Assembly (NCBI GenBank): GCA_016875665.1
Contig: VGPA01000111.1
Location: 1-5,223 of the forward strand
Source of the DNA: Chloroflexota bacterium
Lineage (GTDB): Bacteria > Chloroflexota > Limnocylindria > P2-11E
Direction: 5' to 3'
Length of the DNA: 5,223 nucleotides
This document shows positions 1 to 5,223 of this stretch, in pieces (position 1 is the first letter of the stretch; each line of letters begins with the position of its first letter). The translations under genes and the position numbers were made by a program. The notes beneath the pieces were generated by a model. That model searched no databases, was not told the origin of the DNA, and worked only from the letters and a program-made list of their open reading frames with translations.

Positions 1-1
1 G

Positions 2-676
2 TACGCGTACGAGACGGCGGTCATCGTGCGCGACGGGATCCACCGCATGCTCGGCGGCGAGGACGTCTTCTACTACCTGACCCTGTACAACGAGGACCAG
101 GTCATGCCGCCGCAGCCCGAAGGCGTCGCCGAGGGCATCCTCGCCGGCATGTACCCGCTGGTGCGCGCGGAGGCCAAGGGCAAGCCGCACGTCACGCTGC
201 TCGGATCGGGGTCGCTCGTCCCCACGGTCCTCGAGGCGGCAGCCCTGCTCGGCGAGCGCTACGGGGTGGCGGCCGACGTGTGGAGCGTCACCTCGTACCA
301 GCAGCTGCGCCATGAGGCGCTCGAGGTCGAGCGCTGGAACCGGCTGCACCCGGAGTCGGCGCCGCGCGTGCCGTACGTGCAGCGGATGCTCGATGGCGCG
401 ACGCCGGTCATCGCGACGACCGACTACCTGAAGATCGTCCCGGAGCAGATCGCGCGCTGGGTGCCGAGCGGCGTCGTGTCGCTCGGGACCGACGGCTTCG
501 GCCGGTCCGACACGCGTGAGCGCCTCCGCCGCTTCTTCGAGGTGGATGCGGCGCACATCGCGGTCGCCGCGCTCGGCGCGCTCGCGCAGGGCGAGTGGGT
601 CCCGGCGTCCGATGCCGCGCGAGCGATCGTGGAGCTCGGGATCAACCCGGAGGAAGCGGACCCGCGCGGCCGCTAG
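2..676 (+). CDS. aceE: Pyruvate dehydrogenase E1 component, homodimeric type (C-terminal part, 5' truncated by window)
   Basis: Thiamine-diphosphate-dependent E1 subunit of the pyruvate dehydrogenase complex, which decarboxylates pyruvate and acetylates the lipoyl group of E2 in the cytoplasm. The frame is open from base 2 and gives 224 residues ending at TAG 674-676. The family is usually about 890 aa, so roughly the last quarter is present: the end of the pyrimidine-binding domain and the transketolase-like C-terminal domain. Recognisable AceE stretches include YAYE near the start, DVFYYLT followed by NEDQVMPP, LLGSGS (about nt 197-214), DVWSVTS (275-295), ERWNRLHP, PRVPY, and LGTDGFGRSD (482-511) followed by the FEVDA block. 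These match the E. coli AceE C-terminus nearly block for block. The heterodimeric E1 beta subunit is excluded by these motifs. The true start lies outside the window. No E2 or E3 gene follows; the next gene is convergent ettA. The ThDP-binding region cannot be inspected here. Confidence 0.96.
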   Translation, partial: YAYETAVIVRDGIHRMLGGEDVFYYLTLYNEDQVMPPQPEGVAEGILAGMYPLVRAEAKGKPHVTLLGSGSLVPTVLEAAALLGERYGVAADVWSVTSYQQLRHEALEVERWNRLHPESAPRVPYVQRMLDGATPVIATTDYLKIVPEQIARWVPSGVVSLGTDGFGRSDTRERLRRFFEVDAAHIAVAALGALAQGEWVPASDAARAIVELGINPEEADPRGR

Positions 677-692
677 CGGCTTGGTGCGATCC

Positions 693-724
693 CCGTCGTG
701 GCCACGCTCGGCGTGGCACGGCGG
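693..724. terminator. Hairpin between convergent aceE and ettA, probable bidirectional terminator
   Basis: The core is a perfect 7-bp stem, GCCACGC (701-707) with GCGTGGC (711-717), closed by a TCG loop. After one bulged base (G700) pairing continues for seven more positions, CCGTCGT (693-699) with ACGGCGG (718-724), including one T-G wobble on the plus strand that becomes an A-C mismatch on the minus strand. The structure fills most of the 51-bp gap between the aceE stop (676) and the ettA stop (728-730), beginning 3 nt after ettA and 16 nt after aceE. No T-tract follows on either strand, so it is not a canonical intrinsic terminator. U-less hairpins are proposed as terminators in some high-GC bacteria; it could instead protect mRNA 3' ends. 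Confidence 0.55.
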
Positions 725-727
725 ACA

Positions 728-2407
728 TCACGCCCGGGTGAGCGGCCGGTACTTGATGCGGTGCGGACGCCAGTCCGCGCCCTGGTCCTTGCGGCGCCAT
801 TCCTCGTACTCGGAGTAGTTGCCGTCGAACCACTGCACCTTCGAGTCGCCCTCGAAGACGAGCAGGCTGGTGGCGATCCGGTCGAGGAACCACCGGTCGT
901 GGCTGATCACGACGGCGCACCCGGCGAAGTCGAGCAGCGCCTCCTCGAGGGCGCGGAGCGTGTCCACGTCGAGGTCGTTCGTGGGCTCGTCCAGCAGCAG
1001 GACGTTGCCGCCCTCCTTCAGGAGCTTGGCGAGATGGACGCGGTTGCGCTCGCCGCCGGAGAGGTCGCCGACGCGCTTCTGCTGGTCGGTGCCCTTGAAG
1101 TTGAACGAGGCGACGTACGAGCGCGCGTTCCGGGTGCGCGTGCCGATCTGGATGGTGTCGCTGTCGCCCGCGATCTCCTTCCAGAGCGTGTTGTTCGGGT
1201 CGAGGGTGTCCCGCGACTGCGACACGTAGGCCAGCTGCACCTGCTCGCCGATGCGGAGCGAGCCGCCGTCGGGCTTCTCCTCGCCGGTGATCAAGCGGAA
1301 CAGCGTCGTCTTGCCGGCGCCGTTCGCGCCGATGATCCCGACGATGCCGCCGCGCGGCAGCGAGAACGTGAGGCCGTCGAAGAGCAGCCTGTCGCCGTAC
1401 GCCTTCCTCAGGTCCTTCGCCTCGACCACGATGTCGCCGAGCCGCGGCCCCGGCGGGATCGAGATCTCGAGCTCGCGCTCGCGCTCGTCGGGGTTCTCCG
1501 CGAGGAGCTTCTCGTACGCGGCGATGCGCGCCTTGCTCTTGGCCTGCCGCGCGCGAGGTGAGAGCGCGACCCACGCGGCCTCGCGCGCGAGGGTGCGCTG
1601 GCGCGCGGACTCCTGCTTCTCCTCGTCGGCGAGACGCTTGCGCTTCTGATCGAGCCACGACGAGTAGTTGCCCTCCCACGGGATGCCGAAGCCGCGATCG
1701 AGCTCGAGGATCCAGCCCGCCACGTTGTCGAGGAAGTAGCGGTCGTGCGTCACCGCGACCACGGTGCCGGCGTAGTCCTTCAGAAAGCGCTCGAGCCAGG
1801 CGATGGAGTCCGCGTCGAGGTGGTTCGTCGGCTCGTCGAGGAGGAGCAGGTCGGGCTTGGCGAGGAGCAGGCGGCACAGCGCCACACGGCGGCGCTCGCC
1901 GCCCGAGAGCGTCGCGACATCCTGCTCGCCGGGCGGGCAGCGCAGCGCGTCCATCGCGACGTCGACCGTCGTGTCGAGGTCCCACAGGCCCTTGGCTTCG
2001 ATCTCATCCTGGACCTTCGCGTACTCGTCGTTGACCTTTTCCATTTCGGCGTCCGAGAGGGGTTCCGCGAACTTCGCCGAGAGCTCCTCGAAACGCTTCA
2101 GGACGGCGCGCTGCTTGGCCACGCCCTGCTCCACGTTTCCGCGCACGTCCATCGTGGGATCGAGCTGCGGCTCCTGGGAGAGGAGTCCCACGGTGAACCC
2201 CGCGGTGAGCTGCGCGTCGCCCTGGAACTCGCGATCGACGCCGGCCATGATCCGCAGGAGCGTCGACTTTCCGGCGCCGTTCGCGCCGAGCACGCCGATC
2301 TTGGCCCCGGGGTAGAACCCCAGGGTGATCCCCTTCAGAATCTCGCGCTGCGTGCCGGGGGCGATCTTCTTGACCTCGCGCATGGCGAAGATGAATTGCG
2401 GCGGCAT
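728..2407 (-). CDS. ettA: Energy-dependent translational throttle protein EttA (ABC-F ATPase)
   Basis: Soluble tandem-ABC protein of the ABC-F family. EttA binds the ribosomal E site and lets the first elongation steps proceed depending on ATP versus ADP. The 559 aa compare with 555 in E. coli. Domain 1 has Walker A GANGAGKST (41-49), a charged helical arm insertion (about 92-140) typical of EttA, signature LSGGE (167-171), Walker B with DEPTNHLD (191-198, catalytic E192) and switch H221. The interdomain P-site-tRNA linker (about 240-322) starts with GIPWEGNYSSWL and is rich in K/R/E. Domain 2 has Walker A GANGAGKTT (360-368), LSGGE (449-453), DEPTNDLD (473-480, E474) and H503. The C-terminus ends with the EttA-like GAD...RIKY block. 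There are no membrane segments, so it is not a transporter. The ATG at 2407 is chosen because MPPQFIFAM aligns with the EttA N-terminus; Met9 would remove conserved residues. It is divergent from the M1 peptidase. All catalytic residues are intact. Confidence 0.97.
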   Translation of the reverse strand: MPPQFIFAMREVKKIAPGTQREILKGITLGFYPGAKIGVLGANGAGKSTLLRIMAGVDREFQGDAQLTAGFTVGLLSQEPQLDPTMDVRGNVEQGVAKQRAVLKRFEELSAKFAEPLSDAEMEKVNDEYAKVQDEIEAKGLWDLDTTVDVAMDALRCPPGEQDVATLSGGERRRVALCRLLLAKPDLLLLDEPTNHLDADSIAWLERFLKDYAGTVVAVTHDRYFLDNVAGWILELDRGFGIPWEGNYSSWLDQKRKRLADEEKQESARQRTLAREAAWVALSPRARQAKSKARIAAYEKLLAENPDERERELEISIPPGPRLGDIVVEAKDLRKAYGDRLLFDGLTFSLPRGGIVGIIGANGAGKTTLFRLITGEEKPDGGSLRIGEQVQLAYVSQSRDTLDPNNTLWKEIAGDSDTIQIGTRTRNARSYVASFNFKGTDQQKRVGDLSGGERNRVHLAKLLKEGGNVLLLDEPTNDLDVDTLRALEEALLDFAGCAVVISHDRWFLDRIATSLLVFEGDSKVQWFDGNYSEYEEWRRKDQGADWRPHRIKYRPLTRA

Positions 2408-2413
2408 GCTTCC

Positions 2414-2419
2414 AGCCTA
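2414..2419 (-). promoter_or_regulatory. Possible -10 element for a leaderless ettA mRNA
   Basis: On the minus strand TAGGCT, which fits the TAnnnT consensus of bacterial -10 boxes, ends 6 nt before the ettA ATG (2407). That places the expected transcription start at or next to the start codon, as in leaderless genes of several high-GC bacteria. No good -35 lies at the usual spacing; a TTGACG (2427-2422, minus strand) sits too close to serve this hexamer. The competing reading is a weak Shine-Dalgarno site: GGATAGG precedes the ATG with an 8-nt gap, and GGAAG lies only 1 nt from it. Predicted from sequence pattern alone. Confidence 0.35.
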
Positions 2420-2428
2420 TCCGTCAAG

Positions 2429-2434
2429 TAGGCT
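2429..2434 (+). promoter_or_regulatory. Possible -10 element for a leaderless M1 aminopeptidase mRNA
   Basis: TAGGCT (fits TAnnnT) ends 6 nt before the GTG start codon at 2441, predicting transcription initiation at or beside the first base of the coding region. No recognisable -35 is seen at 16-18 nt upstream. Alternatively, AAGTAGG (2426-2432) is one mismatch from the Shine-Dalgarno core AAGGAGG with an 8-nt gap to the GTG, which would make the site a ribosome binding site on an mRNA starting inside ettA. The first three bases of the hexamer form an in-frame TAG stop (2429-2431), which rules out any longer form of the peptidase. Confidence 0.35.
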
Positions 2435-2440
2435 CCACGC

Positions 2441-5029
2441 GTGACGATCGAAGCGGCGCAGCAGGAGCGGAAGGACTTCCGCCTCTCGCGCGAGGTGTGG
2501 CCGATCCGCTTCGACCTGCGGATCGAGCTCGATCTCGAGGCCTGGGCCGCCAAGGGCGAGGCCACGGTCCGGCTCCGGCTGCTGCGGCCGGCCCGCGCGA
2601 TCACGCTGCACGCGGTGGACCTGGCCATCGGGCGCGCCGCGGTCGCCGGCGCGGCGGCGACTGTGTCGTACGACACGGTCGCGCAGACGGCGACGCTCAC
2701 GCTCCCCACGGAGCTTGGTCCGGGCGAGCACACCCTCGAGCTGACGTGGACCGGTCCGATCGCCGAGAGGCTGCGCGGCCTCTACCGCTCGACCCGCCCC
2801 GGCGAGCGCTACGCCGCGACCCAGTTCGAGGTCACCGACGCCCGCCGCGCGTTCCCCTGCTTCGACGAGCCCGAGTACAAGGCCGTGTACGCGCTCACGC
2901 TCATCCATCCCGCGAAGAACGCGGCGATCGCGAACGCGCCGGCGGAGCACACCGAGCAACTGGCCGACGGCCGCACGCTCACGCGCTTCCGCCCCACCGA
3001 GAAGATCTCCTCGTACCTCGTCGCCTTCAGCGTCGGCCCGTACGAGGCGACGCCCGAGGCGAGGACGAGGACCGGCGTCCCCGTCCGCGTGTGGCTCCCG
3101 CCCGGCCTCGCCGAGAAGGGCCTCTACGCGCGCGACGCGCATGTGAAGGCCGTGCAGTGGCTGGAGGACTACACCGGGATCCCCTATCCGTACGGCAAGA
3201 TCGACGCCATCGGCGTGCCCGACTTCGAGGCGGGCGCCATGGAGAATCCGGGCGCCATCACGTACCGCACCACGTACCTCGCCGCGGACGCGAGCGTCGC
3301 CACCACGGCGGTGCTGAAGGCCGTGTTCAGCGTCTCGGCGCACGAGCTGACCCACATGTGGTGGGGCGACCTCGTCACGATGGCCTGGTGGAACGACCTC
3401 TGGCTCAACGAATCGTTCGCGTCGTTCATCGGCGAGAAGGCCACCGCGGCACTCAACCCGGAGTGGGACTACGACCGCGACTTCGTGAACGACAACGAGC
3501 GCGCGTTCGGCCTGGACGGCCTCGCGACGACGCACGCCATTTCGACCACCGCGCGCAATGCCGAGGAAGCGGCGGAGCGGTTCGACGCGATCTCGTACAC
3601 CAAGGGCCAGGCGGTCCTGCGCATGCTCGAGAGCTACGTCGGCGCCGCCGCGTTCCAGCGGGGCGTGCGGATCTACCTCGCGCGGCACCGCGAGGCGAAC
3701 GCCACCGCCGACGACTTCTGGCACGCGATCGACGAGGCCGCGGCGCAGGGCGCCGCCGGAGGGCCGCGCGCGATCACCGCGATCGCGAACTCCTGGATCA
3801 AGGAGCCGGGCTTCCCGCTTCTGCGCTGCGCCGCGCGCGAGGAGGACGGCGGCCTGACCGTCACCTTCACCCAGGAGCGCTACTACACGGACCCCGACCT
3901 CGCGCCCGGCGCGCAGCGCTGGAGCGTGCCGCTGGTGGTCCGGTACGGGACCGCCGCGGGCGTGACGGAGGAGCGCGCGCTCCTCACCGGCGACTCGCTC
4001 ACGCTGCGCCTGGCCGGCGCGCGCTGGTACTTCCCCAACGGCGGCGGCGCCGGCTTCTACCGCACGCTCCTCGACGACCTCTCCGTCGCGCGCCTGGCCC
4101 AGGGCATCGCCGGCCTGAGCGTGATCGAGCGCCTCAAGCTGCTCAACGACCAGTGGGCGCTGACCGTCGGCCGCCGTGCCGGGGTCGACGCGTACCTGCG
4201 CCTCGTCGCGGCGTTCCGTGGCGAGACCGACCGGACCATCCTCTCCTCGATCGCGGGCTCGCTCGGCTGGATCGCGAGCCATGCGCTCGACGACGCGCTC
4301 CGGCCTCGCTTCGAGCGCCTGGTCGACGGCATCTTCCGCCCACGCCTCGCCGCGCTCGGCTGGGACGTGAGGGCGGGCGAGTCGAGTGACGACCGCGAGC
4401 TGCGCTCGTTCGCGATCTCCGCGCTCGGCCGCTTGGCCCGCGCGCGCGACGTGATCGAGGAGGCGCGCGGACGCATCGAAGCCCACCTCGACGGTGCGGC
4501 GATCGCACCCGACGCGCTCTCCGCCCTCGTGCCCGTCGCGGCGGAGCACGGCGACGAAAGCCTTTGGGAGCGCTACGACCGCCGGCGGCGGGAGGTCGCC
4601 ACCACCGACACGCAGGAGGAGGCGCGCTTCCGCACGGCGCTGCCGGACTTCCGCGGCGAACGCCTGGTGGCGCGGTCGATCGGCGCGATCTTCTCCGACG
4701 CGATCCGTACGCAGGACCGCGCGATCATGCTCGGCCGCCTCTTTTCCAACCGGGAGGCGCGGCCGGCGGCATGGCTCGCCATCCAGAAGCACTGGGACGA
4801 GTACGTCACGGTGATGGAGCCGGGCCTCAAGCAGAACGTCATGGCCGCGATCTCGCAGCTCAGCTCGCCCGACCTCGCGCGCGAGGCCATCGCCTGGCTC
4901 GGGCGCAAGGCCACCCCGGACATGCGCGAGATGTCCGCCCAGACCATGGAGCGGCTGCGGGTGCTTTCGGCGGCCGCCGCCACGGTGCGCGCGGATCTCG
5001 CGCGCGCGCTGGACGCTATCGGGGCCTGA
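2441..5029 (+). CDS. M1 family zinc aminopeptidase with ERAP1-like C-terminal domain
   Basis: Zinc metallopeptidase that removes N-terminal residues from peptides, probably in cytoplasmic peptide turnover. The 862 aa show the full M1 architecture: an N-terminal beta saddle (about 12-200) with the TDARRAFPCFDEP block (132-144); a thermolysin-like catalytic domain with the GAMEN exopeptidase motif (265-269), zinc site HELTH (301-305, catalytic E302), third ligand E324 in WLNESFA, and transition-state tyrosine Y386 in AISYTKGQ; a small beta domain (about 465-525); and an ERAP1_C-like helical domain (about 527-845) starting near the YFPNGGGAGFYR block. All catalytic residues are present. No signal peptide or membrane segment is visible. 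The GTG at 2441 is the first possible start because TAG at 2429-2431 closes the frame just upstream. It differs from E. coli PepN, which has another C-terminal architecture, so I give no symbol. Divergent from ettA, with a 33-bp gap. Substrate preference cannot be read from the sequence. Confidence 0.95.
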   Translation: MTIEAAQQERKDFRLSREVWPIRFDLRIELDLEAWAAKGEATVRLRLLRPARAITLHAVDLAIGRAAVAGAAATVSYDTVAQTATLTLPTELGPGEHTLELTWTGPIAERLRGLYRSTRPGERYAATQFEVTDARRAFPCFDEPEYKAVYALTLIHPAKNAAIANAPAEHTEQLADGRTLTRFRPTEKISSYLVAFSVGPYEATPEARTRTGVPVRVWLPPGLAEKGLYARDAHVKAVQWLEDYTGIPYPYGKIDAIGVPDFEAGAMENPGAITYRTTYLAADASVATTAVLKAVFSVSAHELTHMWWGDLVTMAWWNDLWLNESFASFIGEKATAALNPEWDYDRDFVNDNERAFGLDGLATTHAISTTARNAEEAAERFDAISYTKGQAVLRMLESYVGAAAFQRGVRIYLARHREANATADDFWHAIDEAAAQGAAGGPRAITAIANSWIKEPGFPLLRCAAREEDGGLTVTFTQERYYTDPDLAPGAQRWSVPLVVRYGTAAGVTEERALLTGDSLTLRLAGARWYFPNGGGAGFYRTLLDDLSVARLAQGIAGLSVIERLKLLNDQWALTVGRRAGVDAYLRLVAAFRGETDRTILSSIAGSLGWIASHALDDALRPRFERLVDGIFRPRLAALGWDVRAGESSDDRELRSFAISALGRLARARDVIEEARGRIEAHLDGAAIAPDALSALVPVAAEHGDESLWERYDRRRREVATTDTQEEARFRTALPDFRGERLVARSIGAIFSDAIRTQDRAIMLGRLFSNREARPAAWLAIQKHWDEYVTVMEPGLKQNVMAAISQLSSPDLAREAIAWLGRKATPDMREMSAQTMERLRVLSAAAATVRADLARALDAIGA

Positions 5030-5046
5030 TCACCCCGCGGGCCGGA

Positions 5047-5115
5047 CTAGTTACCGTGGTCGACATTGCAGGTGAGGTCAGGGCAGGTGCAGGTGGTCGT
5101 CGGATGCGTCTTCAT
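5047..5115 (-). CDS. Possible 22-aa cysteine-containing micro-ORF
   Basis: The frame runs from ATG at 5115 to TAG at 5049-5047, converging on the M1 peptidase with 17 nt between the stop codons. The peptide begins MKTHP and continues TTTCTCPDLTCNVDHGN, giving C-x-C-x4-C plus a histidine. CxCPD...C...VD is loosely reminiscent of the first block of bacterial metallothioneins, but the fourth cysteine and the whole rest of that family are missing. GAGGA lies 3 nt before the ATG, which is closer than ideal. G or C ends 18 of 22 codons. The start overlaps the stop of another short frame as ATGA. The same frame stays open to the window edge (about 58 codons), so it could also be the tail of a longer gene, although the upstream part has poorer codon bias and looks non-coding. 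I do not recognise the product; chance is a real possibility in GC-rich DNA. Confidence 0.2.
   Translation of the reverse strand: MKTHPTTTCTCPDLTCNVDHGN
5068..5095. repeat. Triple GCAGGTG repeat
   Basis: GCAGGTG occurs at 5068-5074, 5083-5089 and 5089-5095, the last two sharing a G. Start spacings are 15 and 6 bases. Read on the minus strand it produces the Cys codons of the 22-aa frame (TGC ACC TGC), so the repeat and the cysteine pattern are one observation. It might be a protein binding cluster or simple local duplication. Confidence 0.45.
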
Positions 5116-5162
5116 GGGTCCTCGATGCGCGGGACGGTCCCGCCGGTCCAATCGTTCCTCAT
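5112..5162 (-). CDS. Possible 16-aa leader-like micro-ORF overlapping the cysteine-containing frame
   Basis: Starting from ATG at 5162 it encodes MRNDWTGGTVPRIEDP and stops at TGA (5114-5112), sharing ATGA with the start of the next short frame, an arrangement typical of translational coupling. An alternative ATG at 5174 would add four residues. The frame is open back to a stop at 5195-5193, and G or C ends 23 of its 26 codons after that stop, a bias like that of the true genes here. No strong Shine-Dalgarno sequence precedes either ATG. It could be a leader peptide, part of a frameshifted remnant with the next frame, or chance. No family is recognised. Confidence 0.13.
   Translation of the reverse strand: MRNDWTGGTVPRIEDP
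5129..5143. repeat. 15-bp odd palindrome, operator-like
   Basis: GCGGGAC (5129-5135) and GTCCCGC (5137-5143) are perfect 7-bp inverted arms around the single base G5136. With a one-base centre it suits binding by a dimeric regulator on adjacent DNA faces, or as RNA a short 5-6 bp hairpin with a 3-5 nt loop. It lies 13 bp upstream of the ATG at 5115 on the minus strand and inside the 16-aa frame. No T-tract follows, so it is not an obvious terminator. Confidence 0.4.
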
Positions 5163-5223
5163 GATCACGCCCATCGCCCGGACCGATCGCGTCTAGGGCT
5201 TTCGTCTCTCCGTAGGCGCCGGC

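Larger units (their letters stand above)
2414..2434. repeat. Inverted repeat AGCCTA-N9-TAGGCT centred in the divergent start region
   Basis: AGCCTA (2414-2419) and TAGGCT (2429-2434) are perfect 6-bp arms separated by 9 bases, centred exactly midway in the 33-bp gap between the two divergent start codons. Either arm reads TAGGCT in the direction of its own gene, 6 nt from the start. It may be a pair of overlapping promoters, an operator for a dimeric regulator, or both. The arms are short, so chance is not excluded. Confidence 0.5.
5030..5223. other. Intergenic region downstream of the M1 aminopeptidase, no clear gene
   Basis: This 194-bp stretch to the window edge contains no recognisable conserved gene or tRNA. 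It holds a triple GCAGGTG repeat (5068-5095), a 15-bp palindrome (5129-5143), the hexamer CGGTCC twice (5135-5140, 5144-5149) and its inverse GGACCG once (5180-5185), and two very short minus-strand reading frames described separately. A weak 5-bp CGGGG/CCCCG stem (5020-5037) straddles the peptidase stop codon but lacks a T-tract, so a terminator for the peptidase is not convincingly visible. Confidence 0.6.

Noticed and set aside
642..1985. 447-codon minus-strand frame overlapping ettA
   Set aside because: It is a shifted frame of ettA with Arg/Pro/Ala-rich low-complexity translation. The ettA frame carries all ABC motifs.
2422..2427. TTGACG on the minus strand as a -35 box for ettA
   Set aside because: The position 16-18 bases downstream falls inside the ettA coding start, where no -10-like sequence is seen, and it is too close to TAGGCT to act with it.
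698..2431. Plus-strand frames of 287 and 228 codons opposite ettA (698-1561 and 1745-2431)
   Set aside because: Both are antisense to well-conserved ABC-F coding sequence and show no domain features. They are composition artefacts.
3341..3415. Variant zinc motif HELTHMWWGD with NESFA in place of the more familiar HELxHQWFG and NEGFA
   Set aside because: Met after the second His and Ser before Phe are both found in other bacterial and archaeal M1 enzymes as I recall the family, and all zinc ligands and the catalytic Glu are intact, so it is ordinary variation.
2497..4389. 630-codon plus-strand frame within the M1 gene
   Set aside because: Out-of-frame shadow rich in Arg, Ala and Gly. The real frame contains GAMEN and HELTH with all ligands.
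2417..4792. 791-codon open frame on the minus strand opposite the M1 aminopeptidase
   Set aside because: The translation is Arg/Ala/Gly/Val-rich with no recognisable motif, and it is antisense to a clearly conserved enzyme. Long antisense frames are expected in GC-rich genes because stop codons are rare in that register.
5020..5037. CGGGG/CCCCG stem at the end of the M1 gene as a terminator
   Set aside because: Only 5 bp with an 8-nt loop, overlapping the stop codon and with no T-tract. Such stems are common by chance at this base composition.
4564..5196. 210-codon plus-strand frame extending past the end of the M1 gene
   Set aside because: Most of it is a frame shadow of the peptidase C-terminus, and the tail beyond 5029 shows no recognisable sequence. 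I do not treat it as a gene.

Overview
This is a 5.2 kb stretch of a high-GC bacterial chromosome. By eye it is around 70% G+C, with third codon positions overwhelmingly G or C. It carries three well-conserved housekeeping-type genes and two short intergenic regions with visible structure. None of the genes points to a phylum. A homodimeric-type AceE, an EttA-type ABC-F protein and an ERAP1_C-containing M1 aminopeptidase occur together in several high-GC lineages, so I leave the organism unresolved. I see no mobile element, CRISPR array, tRNA or rRNA, and no sign of transfer.

Layout: (1) bases 1-676, plus strand: the C-terminal quarter of pyruvate dehydrogenase E1 (aceE), cut by the window edge. 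(2) 677-727: a convergent gap holding a strong imperfect hairpin, probably a shared bidirectional terminator. (3) 728-2407, minus strand: complete ettA, the ABC-F translation factor that gates the first elongation steps according to ATP/ADP state. (4) 2408-2440: a 33-bp divergent gap with an inverted pair of TAGGCT hexamers, each exactly 6 nt from a start codon. This suggests back-to-back promoters producing leaderless mRNAs, or weak Shine-Dalgarno sites. (5) 2441-5029, plus strand: a complete cytoplasmic M1 zinc aminopeptidase of 862 aa. (6) 5030-5223: about 190 bp with no clear gene, but with a 15-bp palindrome, a triple GCAGGTG repeat and two tiny minus-strand reading frames that overlap by ATGA. 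The second of these is cysteine-containing.

The three main genes do not form one pathway. aceE feeds acetyl-CoA into central metabolism, ettA ties translation to energy charge, and the aminopeptidase recycles peptides. Only ettA and the aminopeptidase share a control region. I found no convincing new biological system. The items most worth a second look are the mirror-image start region at 2408-2440 and the possible coupled micro-ORFs at 5047-5174.
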